A stretch of 64,000 bases of DNA from Candidatus Tepidiaquacellales bacterium OLB4/UTCHB1 (GCA_002050165.1 MWSW01000019.1:124001-188000); one strand, 5' to 3'. Counted from the stretch's first letter, positions 29,507-38,381 are shown. Notes: a model not told the origin generated them from the letters alone. Program-made: numbers and translations.

Positions 29507-29902
29507 ATGAGAATTGTTATAACTTTAATCATAATTATTATGGCAACCCTAACCAACAACGAAGTATCCGCTCAAACTATCCTGCACAAAAAATCAGCCT
29601 CAGTAGAAGTTGTTGAAATTTATCAGGCTGACGGGCCCTTCGACAACTCGGTTATGCTTGAATGGAAGACGGTTTCCGAGAATAAGAATGAGGGTTTTGT
29701 AATTGAGCGAAAGAAGTCAGAAATAGAAGACTTCGAATTTGCGGGATTCATTGACGGCAATGGTACAACAAAGTATCTGAACAAATACACATTCATCGAA
29801 AGGAGACCCACCAAAAATGTTACTTACAGGATTAAACAAATCTCATATAACGGAGAAATAAGTTATTTTTATCCTGCTGAGGTCGTTGCAAGTTTTGATT
29901 GA
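29507..29902 (+). CDS. Small secreted protein with a fibronectin III-like domain
   Basis: 131 residues from the ATG at 29507. The open frame extends further upstream, but MRIVITLIIIIMATLTNNEVSAQ is a clean signal peptide, so this start is preferred. The mature part resembles the Fn3-like module of type IX-secreted proteins: VMLEWKTVSENKNEGFVIERK, FIDGNGTT, YTFIERRP and VTYRIKQISYNGE. It has no C-terminal sorting domain of its own. A strong terminator follows, so it forms a separate transcript from the next secreted protein. Likely periplasmic or exported; function unknown. Confidence 0.7.
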   Translation: MRIVITLIIIIMATLTNNEVSAQTILHKKSASVEVVEIYQADGPFDNSVMLEWKTVSENKNEGFVIERKKSEIEDFEFAGFIDGNGTTKYLNKYTFIERRPTKNVTYRIKQISYNGEISYFYPAEVVASFD

Positions 29903-29926
29903 TTGAGTGATAACTGTACCAGAAGG

Positions 29927-29964
29927 GGCATCTGGCTGGGAATACCGCCGGATGCCTTTTTTTT
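29927..29964 (+). terminator. Intrinsic terminator after the Fn3-like gene
   Basis: GGCATCTGG (29927-29935) pairs with CCGGATGCC (29948-29956) with one wobble pair, followed by eight T. Confidence 0.85.
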
Positions 29965-30023
29965 CACTTAATAATTTCGATAAATATTATTAGATTTACC
30001 AATTAAAATTAAATTAAAAGAAA

Positions 30024-31058
30024 ATGAAACAAATAGGCCTTTTTACCATTTTCATGTTATTTACTGCTAATTTTATTTACTCACAGATTTTATTTGAGGA
30101 GAATTTCGATTACGCAGCAGGCGATAGCATACAAATGCATGGTTGGACAGTCCATAGTGGATCCACCGGACCTTGGACGGTAATATCTCCGGGATTGTCT
30201 TTCGCGAATTATCCACTATCAGGTATCGGAAATGCGGCAAAGACCGACTCAGCAGGATTTCAGGATGCAAATAAAAATTTCACAGAACAAACCAGTGGTT
30301 CAGTTTACACTGCAATGATGGTCAATGTTATAAGCGCAACGACGACCGGTGATTATTTTGCTCATATAGGAAACACATCGTTAGGTTCGACATTCCGGGG
30401 TAAAATGTTCGTAAAAGATAACGGTGCAGGTGGGTTTGTATTCGGTATTTCAATGTCTGCAAATACTGCCGATGCCACGTATGAAACTACAGCTAGGAGC
30501 TACAACACAACCTATTTAATCGTGATGAAGTATAAATTTGATGATGTTGCAGACGATTCTGCTTCAATGTATGTATTTGATAGTAATGTTCCCTCAACTG
30601 AACCTGCAGCTCCTACAATTGGTCCGGACGGAAGCGGTTCAGGACTTGATAACGCCGGAACCATAGCACTAAGGCAGGGCTCAGCTAGCTTCAGACCACA
30701 ATTAATTGTTGACGGAATGAGAATTGCAACTTCCTGGCAAGATATGATAACCAGCATTGAGCCGATATCTTATGTTGCGGACAAATTTGAACTTTCACAA
30801 AATTATCCGAATCCGTTCAACCCTTCAACAAAAATCCGGTTTTCAACTCCGACAAGCGGATTTGTAACGATGAAAGTTTTCAATGTACTCGGTCAGCAGA
30901 TTGCAACGCTCGTAAACAACCGTGTTGATATCGGTGTTCATGAAGTAGAGTTCGTCGCCAATAATATTCCGTCAGGAGTTTATCTATACACGGTAGAATT
31001 TACAGGAACGGATCACAGCTCATTCAAAGATGCGAAAAAGTTTATACTTTCGAAATAA
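30024..31058 (+). CDS. Secreted protein with type IX secretion C-terminal sorting domain
   Basis: 344 residues. Signal peptide MKQIGLFTIFMLFTANFIYSQ is followed by a beta-rich, jelly-roll-like region starting LFEENFDYAAGD (about 22-245) that resembles carbohydrate-binding or lectin-like modules. The last 85 residues are a T9SS sorting domain: FELSQNYPNPFNPSTKI, FNVLGQQIATLVN and IPSGVYLYTVE, ending in KKFILSK. The protein should therefore cross the outer membrane by the type IX system and be attached or released at the surface. No catalytic residues are evident. It ends 25 bases before a strong terminator. Confidence 0.85.
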   Translation: MKQIGLFTIFMLFTANFIYSQILFEENFDYAAGDSIQMHGWTVHSGSTGPWTVISPGLSFANYPLSGIGNAAKTDSAGFQDANKNFTEQTSGSVYTAMMVNVISATTTGDYFAHIGNTSLGSTFRGKMFVKDNGAGGFVFGISMSANTADATYETTARSYNTTYLIVMKYKFDDVADDSASMYVFDSNVPSTEPAAPTIGPDGSGSGLDNAGTIALRQGSASFRPQLIVDGMRIATSWQDMITSIEPISYVADKFELSQNYPNPFNPSTKIRFSTPTSGFVTMKVFNVLGQQIATLVNNRVDIGVHEVEFVANNIPSGVYLYTVEFTGTDHSSFKDAKKFILSK

Positions 31059-31082
31059 ATTTTAAGTAAAAAAATTATTATT

Positions 31083-31113
31083 AATGGGCGTTGTACTGAC
31101 GCCCATTTTTTTT
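31083..31113 (+). terminator. Intrinsic terminator abutting the methyltransferase start
   Basis: ATGGGCGT (31084-31091) pairs with ACGCCCAT (31099-31106), with an extra A-T pair outside, then a T-run to 31113. The ATG of the next gene begins at 31114. Confidence 0.85.
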
Positions 31114-31692
31114 ATGGATAAAAATTTCTGGGATTCAAAATATATAAACGGAACAACGGGGTGGGATATCGGTTACGTTTCAACTCCTTTGAAGGAATAC
31201 TTTGACCAATTAGATAATAAAGGATACAAAATTTTAATCCCTGGGGCTGGAAACGGTTACGAAGCTTCGTATTTGTTACGGTGTGGATTTAAGAATATCC
31301 ATATCCTCGATATCTCTGAAATTGCAACAAAAAATTTCATTAAACGAAATCCGGATTTTCCTGTCAAAAACATACACACTTTGAATTTCTTCGATTTTAA
31401 GGGTGAATATGATTTGATAATTGAGCAGACATTTTTCTGTGCTTTAAATCCGGATTTGAGGTGGAAGTATGTTGAAAAAATGTTTCAACTTCTAAAACCG
31501 GGAGGGAAACTTGTAGGGTTGCTCTTCGATGATGAATTAAACTCAGATCACCCCCCGTTCGGTGGAAGCAAAAATGAATATGAAGAATTGTTCAAGAATA
31601 AATTTTCATTTAAAGTATTTTCTGAATGTTTTAATTCAATCCCGCCAAGGCAAGGCAGGGAGTTATTCATTAATCTGGTTAAGGTGAAATAA
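31114..31692 (+). CDS. SAM-dependent methyltransferase, TPMT family
   Basis: 192 residues from ATG 31114. An in-frame ATG at 31084 exists but lies in the stem of the terminator, so MDKNFWDSKY is the better start. The protein matches thiopurine S-methyltransferase-like enzymes: WDSKYINGTTGWDIGYVSTPLK, the SAM-binding glycine-rich ILIPGAGNGYEASYL (motif I, near 47-55), IHILDISE (motif II), and the acidic YDLIIEQTFFCALNP. The likely substrate is a thiol, halide or selenium compound; it cannot be told which. Cytosolic. Confidence 0.85.
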   Translation: MDKNFWDSKYINGTTGWDIGYVSTPLKEYFDQLDNKGYKILIPGAGNGYEASYLLRCGFKNIHILDISEIATKNFIKRNPDFPVKNIHTLNFFDFKGEYDLIIEQTFFCALNPDLRWKYVEKMFQLLKPGGKLVGLLFDDELNSDHPPFGGSKNEYEELFKNKFSFKVFSECFNSIPPRQGRELFINLVKVK

Positions 31693-31732
31693 TTATATTT
31701 GTAGAATCTCGTTAGAGAAAAGATTTTAAATA

Positions 31733-32437
31733 ATGAAGACTGTAAAATTTCTTAAGACAGCTGTAATAATATTAATTTTGTCGCTTTCGTCATGCTCACA
31801 TATTGATAATTTTGATGATTACAATATTGCTTACAAAAAGGTAACGTTCATAACAAAAGTTGCGGATTCGAAGTCGGACGCAAAAGTGAAATTTGGGGAT
31901 GGCTCGTTTGGAGTTGACAAGAATATTACGGAACGGATAATTTCTGCCATTGGCTCGGAACTACTCGAAGCTGAGGTTGAGGAAAAACTGGGAAAAATAA
32001 TTAATCCTGACGAAGTTGCCGGAACAATCTCCTGGGATATCAAAAGCAACCTGCAAACTTTCACTAACATCATAGTTGTGGATTCACTCTTAAACAATCC
32101 TGATATTGTAGCTGAAACTAATCTCCTCGGGTTCCGGCTTGTAAGCAGCGCTAACGGAATAATGTCGTATATTACGGTTGAGTTTACTTTAACTGATATG
32201 GAAAGTGGAAAATATATTTGGAAAAATAAAGAAACTATCAAACGTTATCTAAAAGAATCCATAACTGAACATATCCCCGAAAGGACGATCCGAAAAGCAG
32301 GAAGTATCATCAATGCGATTCGACTTATTGAAATGTCAGAAGATGAAATTAAACAAGCGATAAAGTTATCCGCTGAAGAAGTAAGTTCGGAAATTTTAAA
32401 AATCCTAAGAACTGATATTTCAGAATCTGCAAAATGA
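31733..32437 (+). CDS. Lipoprotein of unknown function
   Basis: 234 residues. The start MKTVKFLKTAVIILILSLSSCSHI has a lipobox (LSSC, cysteine near residue 21), so it is probably a membrane-anchored lipoprotein. The rest is mixed alpha/beta with a conserved-looking middle (YITVEFTLTDMESGKYIWKNKETIKR) that recalls penicillin-binding-protein activator LpoB-like or assembly lipoproteins, but I cannot assign it. It follows the methyltransferase by 40 bases and runs convergent to the DUF488 gene. Confidence 0.65.
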   Translation: MKTVKFLKTAVIILILSLSSCSHIDNFDDYNIAYKKVTFITKVADSKSDAKVKFGDGSFGVDKNITERIISAIGSELLEAEVEEKLGKIINPDEVAGTISWDIKSNLQTFTNIIVVDSLLNNPDIVAETNLLGFRLVSSANGIMSYITVEFTLTDMESGKYIWKNKETIKRYLKESITEHIPERTIRKAGSIINAIRLIEMSEDEIKQAIKLSAEEVSSEILKILRTDISESAK

Positions 32438-32470
32438 GTGTGTGTTTAAAAGACAGTTGCAGATTATATT

Positions 32471-32824
32471 TCACTTTTTTTCAATCAAATTCTTAATGAC
32501 CAGTGCGTTGTTGTGTTTGTCATCTTTTGCCGCATAAAGTAGTGTTACAATTTTTCTTTTGCCCGCGATTTCCAATAATTGCTTTAAGGGGAGTTCATTT
32601 TTTTCAATTTCAGATTTATACCTGCTCTGAAATTCTGTCCATTTAGCCGGGTCATGTCCGAACCATTTCCTTAATTCATTTGACGGAGCAATTTCTTTTA
32701 ACCACAAATCCAGTTTAGCATTGTCTTTTGATATGCCTCTCGGCCACAATTTATCAACCAAAATCCTAAACCCATCACTTCTTTCGGGTTTATCGTAAAT
32801 CCTTTTCAATTTAATAGTTCCCAT
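32471..32824 (-). CDS. DUF488 family protein
   Basis: 117 residues matching the short DUF488 family (YeaO-like): start [29 protein letters not shown], then [23 protein letters not shown] and the end [19 protein letters not shown]. Soluble, no signal peptide. Function unknown for the family. It stands alone on the minus strand, convergent with the lipoprotein gene and 33 bases from its end. Confidence 0.85.
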   Translation of the reverse strand: MGTIKLKRIYDKPERSDGFRILVDKLWPRGISKDNAKLDLWLKEIAPSNELRKWFGHDPAKWTEFQSRYKSEIEKNELPLKQLLEIAGKRKIVTLLYAAKDDKHNNALVIKNLIEKK

Positions 32825-33150
32825 TTCCCATCATATTTAATTTTAATACTTAAAATTCAGATTTAAAATACAAATCTTAAACTAAGTTTATTTCTGTTAA
32901 AGTTCTCACTATACGAAATCCTTAATCATGTTCAATCATATTAAGTTCCTGCGATTTTAAGCTGAAAACATTTTATATTAATAAAGTGTGCAGAGAAGTA
33001 AAATTAAAAGAATGCCACTGGTATATCTGAATATAATAAAGCTCGTATGAACCTTTTTAAATAAACCCGTTGTGATTGATTCCGATTAAGTTTTGTACGG
33101 ATGAGAGAAAAGATAGAAGAATCGAGAAGTAGAACCAAATTTACATATTG
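32825..33150. other. Intergenic region without a recognisable gene
   Basis: 326 AT-rich bases lie between the DUF488 start and tRNA-Ser. I see no open frame worth calling, no hairpin terminator and no repeat; it should contain the DUF488 promoter. Confidence 0.5.
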
Positions 33151-33239
33151 CGGAAGGACCGGGATTCGAACCCGGGATACCCTTTACAGAGTATGACGGT
33201 TTAGCAAACCGTTGGTTTCAGCCACTCACCCATCCTTCC
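33151..33239 (-). tRNA. tRNA-Ser (anticodon GCT)
   Basis: Acceptor GGAAGGA pairs with TCCTTCC. The anticodon stem ACGGT/ACCGT encloses TTGCTAA, giving GCT. A long class II variable arm (CATACTCTGTAAAGGGTAT region), T8-G9 and GTTCGAATC T-loop are present. Discriminator G as expected for tRNA-Ser; CCA is not encoded. Confidence 0.95.
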
Positions 33240-33363
33240 GGTAAACTGAAATAATAATTTTACGTTTTTGATTATTAGGTAACTTTTCCGAATGTTACCC
33301 TGTCTAATAAACACTGAAGTAGCAAACTATATAACGTTCAGGGAAATTTCAACGTAATTATAT

Positions 33364-34731
33364 TTATAAGGAAATAATGTCGTTATAAATAACAAACAGC
33401 ATCAAAATTATTAATAATGCAAAACCTACATTTTGCAGCACAATCTGAACTTTATGCGGGACAGGTTTTCTTGTAACAGCTTCATAGCAAAGCAAAATAA
33501 AGTGACCTCCGTCCAATGCCGGAACGGGGAGAATATTTATAATTGCAAGCGACATTGAAAGTAAAGCGATGAAACTGAGAAATGAGAGCAGTCCGCCTTC
33601 CGCCGATTGAGCTGAGACTTGTGCTATTTTCACTGGCCCGCCAATAGCTTTATTAAAAGGAATATCCCCTTTAAATATTTTCGCCATTGAACCAAAAAAT
33701 ACTTCTATGCCATAATAATATGTGTCTGAAAATGCCTTTGGGATTGCAGAGAATACGTTATAGCTGACCTCCTTAACAGGTCCCTTGTAAGTAGCGCTTA
33801 TCCCGACACCAATTGTGGAATCACTGTCAACTGTAATTTCAGCGGACATCTCTTTGTTATCCCTTAGCCAGTATATCCTTGTAGTTTGGTTTGCATAGGA
33901 CTTTATAACAGATACTAATTGCTCGTTATTTCTAATCTCTTCATCACCAAATTTTGTTATAATATCCTCAGCTTTTAATCCTGTTGTTGCAGCGGGTTTA
34001 CCTTCTACTACCATGGTTACTATTGGCACTAAATGCTCCGGGAAAATCCCGAAATTTCTTTCAGTCAACAAACCAACCTGATCTTTTGGAATATTTATAA
34101 CTGTATCTCTATTGCTTCTTTGGATTTCAAAAGTTAACCCCTGTCCAAGATTGTCAATGTAAAGGCTCTTAGTTACATCTTCCCAGTTGTGTACATTTAC
34201 AGAGTTTATCCTGATTATTTTGTCCGATGGCTTTAAGCCTGAACTCTGGGCAGTTGACCCTGGTGCAACATAACCAATGGTTGTGGTTTCGGTAAGAGTT
34301 TTTCCTTTAATGAGGCTTACACCATAGAAGATTGCAATCGCTAGTATTACATTCATAATAACACCTGCGGTTATAACAACCATGCGCTTCCATACAGGTT
34401 TTGACCTATATTCCCAGGGCTTTGGCTCAGTATTTAGGAATTCCTTATCCATACTTTCGTCAATCATTCCTGCAACTTTCACGTATCCGCCGATAGGGAA
34501 AGCGCATAGTCTGTAATCGGTGATTTCACCGAGTTCTATATCATCTTTGAGTTTTCCGAATGTGAATCCGTTTACTCTGTTAAATCCAAGTAATCTCGGC
34601 CCGATACCAAGAGCAAAAATTTCCGCTCTCATACCCATTAACCGGGCAGCGATAAAGTGACCGAGTTCGTGAATGAATACTAGAATCCCGATTACAATTA
34701 AGAAATAAAATATCGTTTCTAAAAATGCCAT
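33364..34731 (-). CDS. rseP: Site-2 intramembrane metalloprotease RseP
   Basis: A 455-residue inner-membrane protease. The zinc site HELGHF lies in the first TM helix (near 22-27), with the third ligand motif NILPVPALDGGHF near residue 405. Two PDZ domains lie between the TM helices (about 140-220 and 235-310): GYVAPGSTAQSSGLKPSDKI and VVEGKPAATTGLKAEDII. The last TM is near the C-terminus. The family cleaves transmembrane anti-sigma factors such as RseA and signal-peptide remnants. It follows dxr by 15 bases, a common arrangement, and lies downstream on the same strand of an ECF sigma/anti-sigma pair. Confidence 0.95.
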   Translation of the reverse strand: MAFLETIFYFLIVIGILVFIHELGHFIAARLMGMRAEIFALGIGPRLLGFNRVNGFTFGKLKDDIELGEITDYRLCAFPIGGYVKVAGMIDESMDKEFLNTEPKPWEYRSKPVWKRMVVITAGVIMNVILAIAIFYGVSLIKGKTLTETTTIGYVAPGSTAQSSGLKPSDKIIRINSVNVHNWEDVTKSLYIDNLGQGLTFEIQRSNRDTVINIPKDQVGLLTERNFGIFPEHLVPIVTMVVEGKPAATTGLKAEDIITKFGDEEIRNNEQLVSVIKSYANQTTRIYWLRDNKEMSAEITVDSDSTIGVGISATYKGPVKEVSYNVFSAIPKAFSDTYYYGIEVFFGSMAKIFKGDIPFNKAIGGPVKIAQVSAQSAEGGLLSFLSFIALLSMSLAIINILPVPALDGGHFILLCYEAVTRKPVPHKVQIVLQNVGFALLIILMLFVIYNDIISL

Positions 34732-34746
34732 TTTATTTTACAGAAT

Positions 34747-35901
34747 TTATTTTATGTGGTTACGAAGAATTTTGTTTCTAATCTCTTTATCAATCTCAAA
34801 TATATTATCGAGTGAATAATCACCATTACATACGTGATCTTCGAGGGATTGTTCTATTACGTCTGCAATTTCTCCAAAACTAATTTTAGAATCGAGGAAA
34901 AGAGAAATCGCAATTTCATTTGCCGCGTTTAGCACGACGGGGTAAGTTCCTCCGAGTTTCAAGACGTCGTAACAAATATTCAAGCACCTGAACTTTTCTG
35001 TATCAGGCTTTTCAAAACTCAGCGTACTGAACTTCTCAAAATCCATCCGAGGGAAATCAGAAGTAACCCTTTCAGGAAATGTCAATGCGTATTGAATCGG
35101 AATCTTCATATCAGGGATACCCATTTGTGCTTTAATTGAGCCGTCATTGAATTCAACCATTGAATGTATGATTGATTGCGGGTGAATTACAACATTTATT
35201 TTTTCGGGAGGTATATTGAATAGCCAGTGAGCTTCGATCACCTCGAGCCCTTTATTCATCAGAGTTGCGGAATCAATTGTAATTTTATTCCCCATATTCC
35301 AATTGGGGTGATTCAATGCATCTTCGATCGAAGCATTCACAATATCTTCTAGCTTCCTGTTTCTAAATGGTCCCCCCGAAGCAGTAAGAATTAAATTATC
35401 CACGCAATGTTGTGATTCACCGGTCAGGCATTGAAAGATTGCGGAGTGTTCGCTGTCAACCGGAATTAATTCAGAATTAAATTTTTTTGCGAGCTCAGTG
35501 ATAGTTCCACCGGCAACAACTAAAGTTTCTTTGTTTGCAAGTGCAATTCTTTTCCCGCGACGTATAGCTTCAATAGTAGGAGCAAGTCCTGCAAAGCCGA
35601 CTAATGAACTTAAAAGAACGTCGTAATCAGCTTCGGCTGTCACCCGAAGTAAACCTTCTTCACCGTAATATATCTTCGCCCCGGGAATTTGTATTTTAGA
35701 TACATTACTGTTTGCAATTACAACTGCGGAAGGATTGAATTCTTTTGCCTGAAGTTTTAACAACTCAACGTTATTATTCGTTGTTAAAAATTCAATCTTA
35801 CAATTCACACCATTCGTTATAAGATTGCGAATTACTTCAATTGAATTCTTCCCGATTGAACCGGTAGAACCAAGTATTCCTATTCGTAAGGGTTTTGACA
35901 T
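34747..35901 (-). CDS. dxr: 1-deoxy-D-xylulose 5-phosphate reductoisomerase
   Basis: 384 residues; second step of the MEP isoprenoid pathway, NADPH-dependent conversion of DXP to MEP. The NADPH site GSTGSIGKNSIEVI is at the N-terminus. Then come ALANKETLVVAGG, PVDSEHSAIFQCL (catalytic metal-binding D and E), LTASGGPFR, HPNWNMGNKITIDSATLMNKGLE and HPQSIIHSMVEF. Full length. The ATG at 35901 lies just three bases from the T-run of the terminator of the preceding gene, so its own promoter position is unclear. rseP follows in the same transcript. Confidence 0.95.
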   Translation of the reverse strand: MSKPLRIGILGSTGSIGKNSIEVIRNLITNGVNCKIEFLTTNNNVELLKLQAKEFNPSAVVIANSNVSKIQIPGAKIYYGEEGLLRVTAEADYDVLLSSLVGFAGLAPTIEAIRRGKRIALANKETLVVAGGTITELAKKFNSELIPVDSEHSAIFQCLTGESQHCVDNLILTASGGPFRNRKLEDIVNASIEDALNHPNWNMGNKITIDSATLMNKGLEVIEAHWLFNIPPEKINVVIHPQSIIHSMVEFNDGSIKAQMGIPDMKIPIQYALTFPERVTSDFPRMDFEKFSTLSFEKPDTEKFRCLNICYDVLKLGGTYPVVLNAANEIAISLFLDSKISFGEIADVIEQSLEDHVCNGDYSLDNIFEIDKEIRNKILRNHIK

Positions 35902-35903
35902 TG

Positions 35904-35945
35904 TAAAAAAATAAGACTCAAAGTTTTTAGCCTTTGAGCCTTATT
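35904..35945 (-). terminator. Intrinsic terminator between the TlpA-like gene and dxr
   Basis: On the minus strand ATAAGGCTCAAAG pairs with CTTTGAGTCTTAT (with one G-T-type imperfection) around a loop GCTAAAAA, then TTTTTT. The T-run ends three bases before the dxr start codon. Confidence 0.85.
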
Positions 35946-35968
35946 CAAATTCAATTTGATCTATAGGA

Positions 35969-36598
35969 TTAGAGATATTTATTAATCATTTTAAGAAACT
36001 CAGCTTTTGACCTTGAACCAACAATCGTCTCTACAATTTTTCCGTCCTTAACAATATATGATGTTGGTACAGCATCAATTTCAGTTCCTGTAGATTTTGA
36101 AAGCGCTTGAACGATTTCTTCGTTTCCGTCAACCACCAGATATGATACGGGAAGTTCTTTAAGAAATGTTTCAACATCTTTTGTGCCGGGTTGATGAAAG
36201 ACATTCAGACCGATCATCATAAACTTCTTATCGCTTAATTCAGTAGAAATTGCCGAGAGGTCAGGCATTTCCTTAATGCAAGGCCCACACCAAGTAGCCC
36301 AGAGATTCAGGAATACAACATTATCTTTTACTTCCTCAAAAGAACCGGTCCCTCCCGCTGCTGAAACCCAGGTAAAATTCGGGACAACATTTTTTTCTGA
36401 TACGGTTTCTACTTTTTCAATCTTTGCAAGTTTAAAATCGGAATTTGACGATTCCTTTTCCTTGGTTTCATTTTCAGAAACCTGTTTGGTGGTGTTAGTT
36501 TCACCTTTATTTTCATCCTTTGATAGTTCTTTGGTTTCGGAACCGCAACTAATGAGGAAAATACTGATGAATAAAACAAAAAGAGATTTTAAATACAT
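35969..36598 (-). CDS. TlpA-like thioredoxin lipoprotein
   Basis: 209 residues. The start MYLKSLFVLFISIFLISCGSE shows a lipobox with the cysteine near 18. A low-complexity acidic and lysine-rich linker (about 22-65) follows, then a thioredoxin fold with the redox motif WATWCGPC (near 108) and the cis-proline context AVPTSYIV. It is therefore a periplasm-facing, membrane-anchored thiol-disulfide oxidoreductase, of the kind that reduces cytochrome c or periplasmic thiols. It sits 15 bases after the anti-sigma candidate and shares its transcript, ending in a strong terminator. Confidence 0.85.
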   Translation of the reverse strand: MYLKSLFVLFISIFLISCGSETKELSKDENKGETNTTKQVSENETKEKESSNSDFKLAKIEKVETVSEKNVVPNFTWVSAAGGTGSFEEVKDNVVFLNLWATWCGPCIKEMPDLSAISTELSDKKFMMIGLNVFHQPGTKDVETFLKELPVSYLVVDGNEEIVQALSKSTGTEIDAVPTSYIVKDGKIVETIVGSRSKAEFLKMINKYL

Positions 36599-36613
36599 TT
36601 TTTATAGTTTAAT

Positions 36614-37567
36614 TTATCTGAAATCAGTTAAAGTAGCATGAATTTGCTCAAAGTTCATTTTTGATATTGATGAACAAAGGACATCATCTTTGAACCATAT
36701 TGCTGCGTTGCCTTTGCTATGTTTTTGCTGACACGGGAACCAGTTTTCACCTTTATTTAACCTTTCCCGCACCTCGGAAATAAGATATAGCTTGTCCTTT
36801 TCGTTAGGTTTGTCTGTGATCTCATTTCTTTTAGTTTGGAAAGTATAAATAATTGAGTTACCCTTCCGGTGAATAAAGTGAGCGACCGGTACGCCATTAA
36901 TTTCATTAAACACACCGCCTAAAAGCGTTGCATCTTTCACGTCTGGTACATAAACGTTGAAATTACATTTCTTCTCCAACTGGTTCTCAAGTATCTGGGG
37001 ATCATGGGTCTCTATTTGCAGCTTCATTTCACCTTTTTCTATTTTATCAAATATTTCATGTGAAATTGATACAAGGTCTTCATCGTGAGAATTCCCGGAT
37101 TGATTATAAAAGTTAATCAAAAGAAAAATGAAAAGTAAAAATGCAAAGGTACCTGCGAAAGCGTAAAAATATTTTTTTTGTTGTAAACTTGTGCGATAAA
37201 TTTCCGGTTTAATTTCATTGATAAGATTATTAGTCCGTTCGAATACTTTTTGTGACTGGGTCAATTTAAAGTTTCCGGATAGTTGTTTCGAATAAACCCT
37301 GATTCCTTCGTTAATCTTTGCTGCCAACTCCGGTGGTACTGTGACAGAAATTATCCTACGATGAAGTTCATTTTTAATTGCAAGTTCTACCTGATACCGG
37401 TTATATAAATCAATATCGTTATTGATGTCTTTTGAGATTTCATCCTCATTTACGGTATCATCAAATTCTCTATCCACAAAGGATGAGATCTTTTCGTACC
37501 TTGAGTATAACTCATTTCCGTTCCCCTGATCATCCTTGTTGAAAGAACTTGAATTGATTTCAGACAT
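36614..37567 (-). CDS. Transmembrane anti-sigma factor candidate
   Basis: 317 residues with one TM helix (about 133-154). The cytosolic part (1-130) resembles the anti-sigma domain in the segment YEKISSFVDREFDD and in later helices, but it has no HxxxCxxC zinc motif. The exported part (155-317) carries CNFNVYVPDV, GGVFNEINGVPVAHFIHRKGNSIIYTF and two later cysteines (PCQQKH, VLCSS), as in DUF-type anti-sigma C-terminal domains. The call rests mainly on its place directly after the ECF sigma gene (30 bases) and its topology; direct family recognition is weak. Confidence 0.65.
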   Translation of the reverse strand: MSEINSSSFNKDDQGNGNELYSRYEKISSFVDREFDDTVNEDEISKDINNDIDLYNRYQVELAIKNELHRRIISVTVPPELAAKINEGIRVYSKQLSGNFKLTQSQKVFERTNNLINEIKPEIYRTSLQQKKYFYAFAGTFAFLLFIFLLINFYNQSGNSHDEDLVSISHEIFDKIEKGEMKLQIETHDPQILENQLEKKCNFNVYVPDVKDATLLGGVFNEINGVPVAHFIHRKGNSIIYTFQTKRNEITDKPNEKDKLYLISEVRERLNKGENWFPCQQKHSKGNAAIWFKDDVLCSSISKMNFEQIHATLTDFR

Positions 37568-37597
37568 TTTTGTACTGCTTTTGGTTTATGTAAAAAA

Positions 37598-38293
37598 TTA
37601 ATCTAGCGCCTTGGAAATATCATAACCCCTGCTTTTCGCATATTGCAAGAGTTTTTGTTGAAGCAGCTTTCTTCCCCTGTGAAGCCGGCTTCTGACGGTG
37701 CCAATCGGAACTTGAACAAATTCTGCAATTTCTTCGTAACTCAATCCTTCAAGATCACAGAGAATAACCACGGTTTTAAAATCGTCCTGCAATGAATTCA
37801 GCGCAGTGAGAACATCATCGTCGAGTAAATTCGAAAAAAGCTTTTCCTGCAAATCCGTAGAATCAATTCTATCCGACTTAATTGAATCAAAGAAATTCTC
37901 TATATCATCATAATCAACCTTGCCTGGTTCTTTTTGGTTCTTGCGGTATTTGTTTATGAACAAATTTTTCATGATTCGGAACAACCAAGCTTTACAGTTA
38001 GTTCCTTGCTCGAACTTGTCAAAGAACCGGAATGCACGCAAAAAAGTTTCCTGCAAGAGATCGTCCGCATCAAGTTGATTGCCGGTCATCTTGTAAGCAT
38101 AATTATATAGCAGATTCATGTGTGGCAGAGCTTCTCGTTCGAAGTCGATTTTTCGTTGTGTTAACTCTTCATCGGTTAATATCCGGTCATTTTCCTCGAT
38201 CTCATCCTGATCTTCTTCAAGATCATTCCTTTCCCCCGATTCAGCATCGTATTCGACTTTAAGTTCTTCTTTAAGTTCTTCCTTCTTGTTCAT
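37598..38293 (-). CDS. ECF-type RNA polymerase sigma factor
   Basis: 231 residues. After an acidic N-terminal extension of about 45 residues come region 2 (LLYNYAYKMTGNQLDADDLLQETFLRAFRFF, KAWLFRIMKNLFINKYRK) and region 4 (LNSLQDDFKTVVILCDLEGLSYEEIAEFVQVPIGTVRSRLHRGRK), with no region 3, which defines the ECF group. The acidic extension is unusual. It heads an operon with a TM anti-sigma candidate and a TlpA-like lipoprotein, so it may answer an envelope or periplasmic redox signal. tRNA-His lies 90 bases upstream. Confidence 0.9.
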   Translation of the reverse strand: MNKKEELKEELKVEYDAESGERNDLEEDQDEIEENDRILTDEELTQRKIDFEREALPHMNLLYNYAYKMTGNQLDADDLLQETFLRAFRFFDKFEQGTNCKAWLFRIMKNLFINKYRKNQKEPGKVDYDDIENFFDSIKSDRIDSTDLQEKLFSNLLDDDVLTALNSLQDDFKTVVILCDLEGLSYEEIAEFVQVPIGTVRSRLHRGRKLLQQKLLQYAKSRGYDISKALD

Positions 38294-38381
38294 TAAGAGA
38301 ATTTGAAATGAAAACGAAAACCGACGTTAGGGATGCCGGTACAATAAAGTTTAAAGCAGCAGATAGGTAATAATTTAATTG

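Noticed and set aside
31084-31113. Upstream ATG at 31084 as the methyltransferase start
   Set aside because: The ten added codons lie in the stem, loop and T-run of a strong terminator, and the conserved sequence begins at the ATG at 31114.
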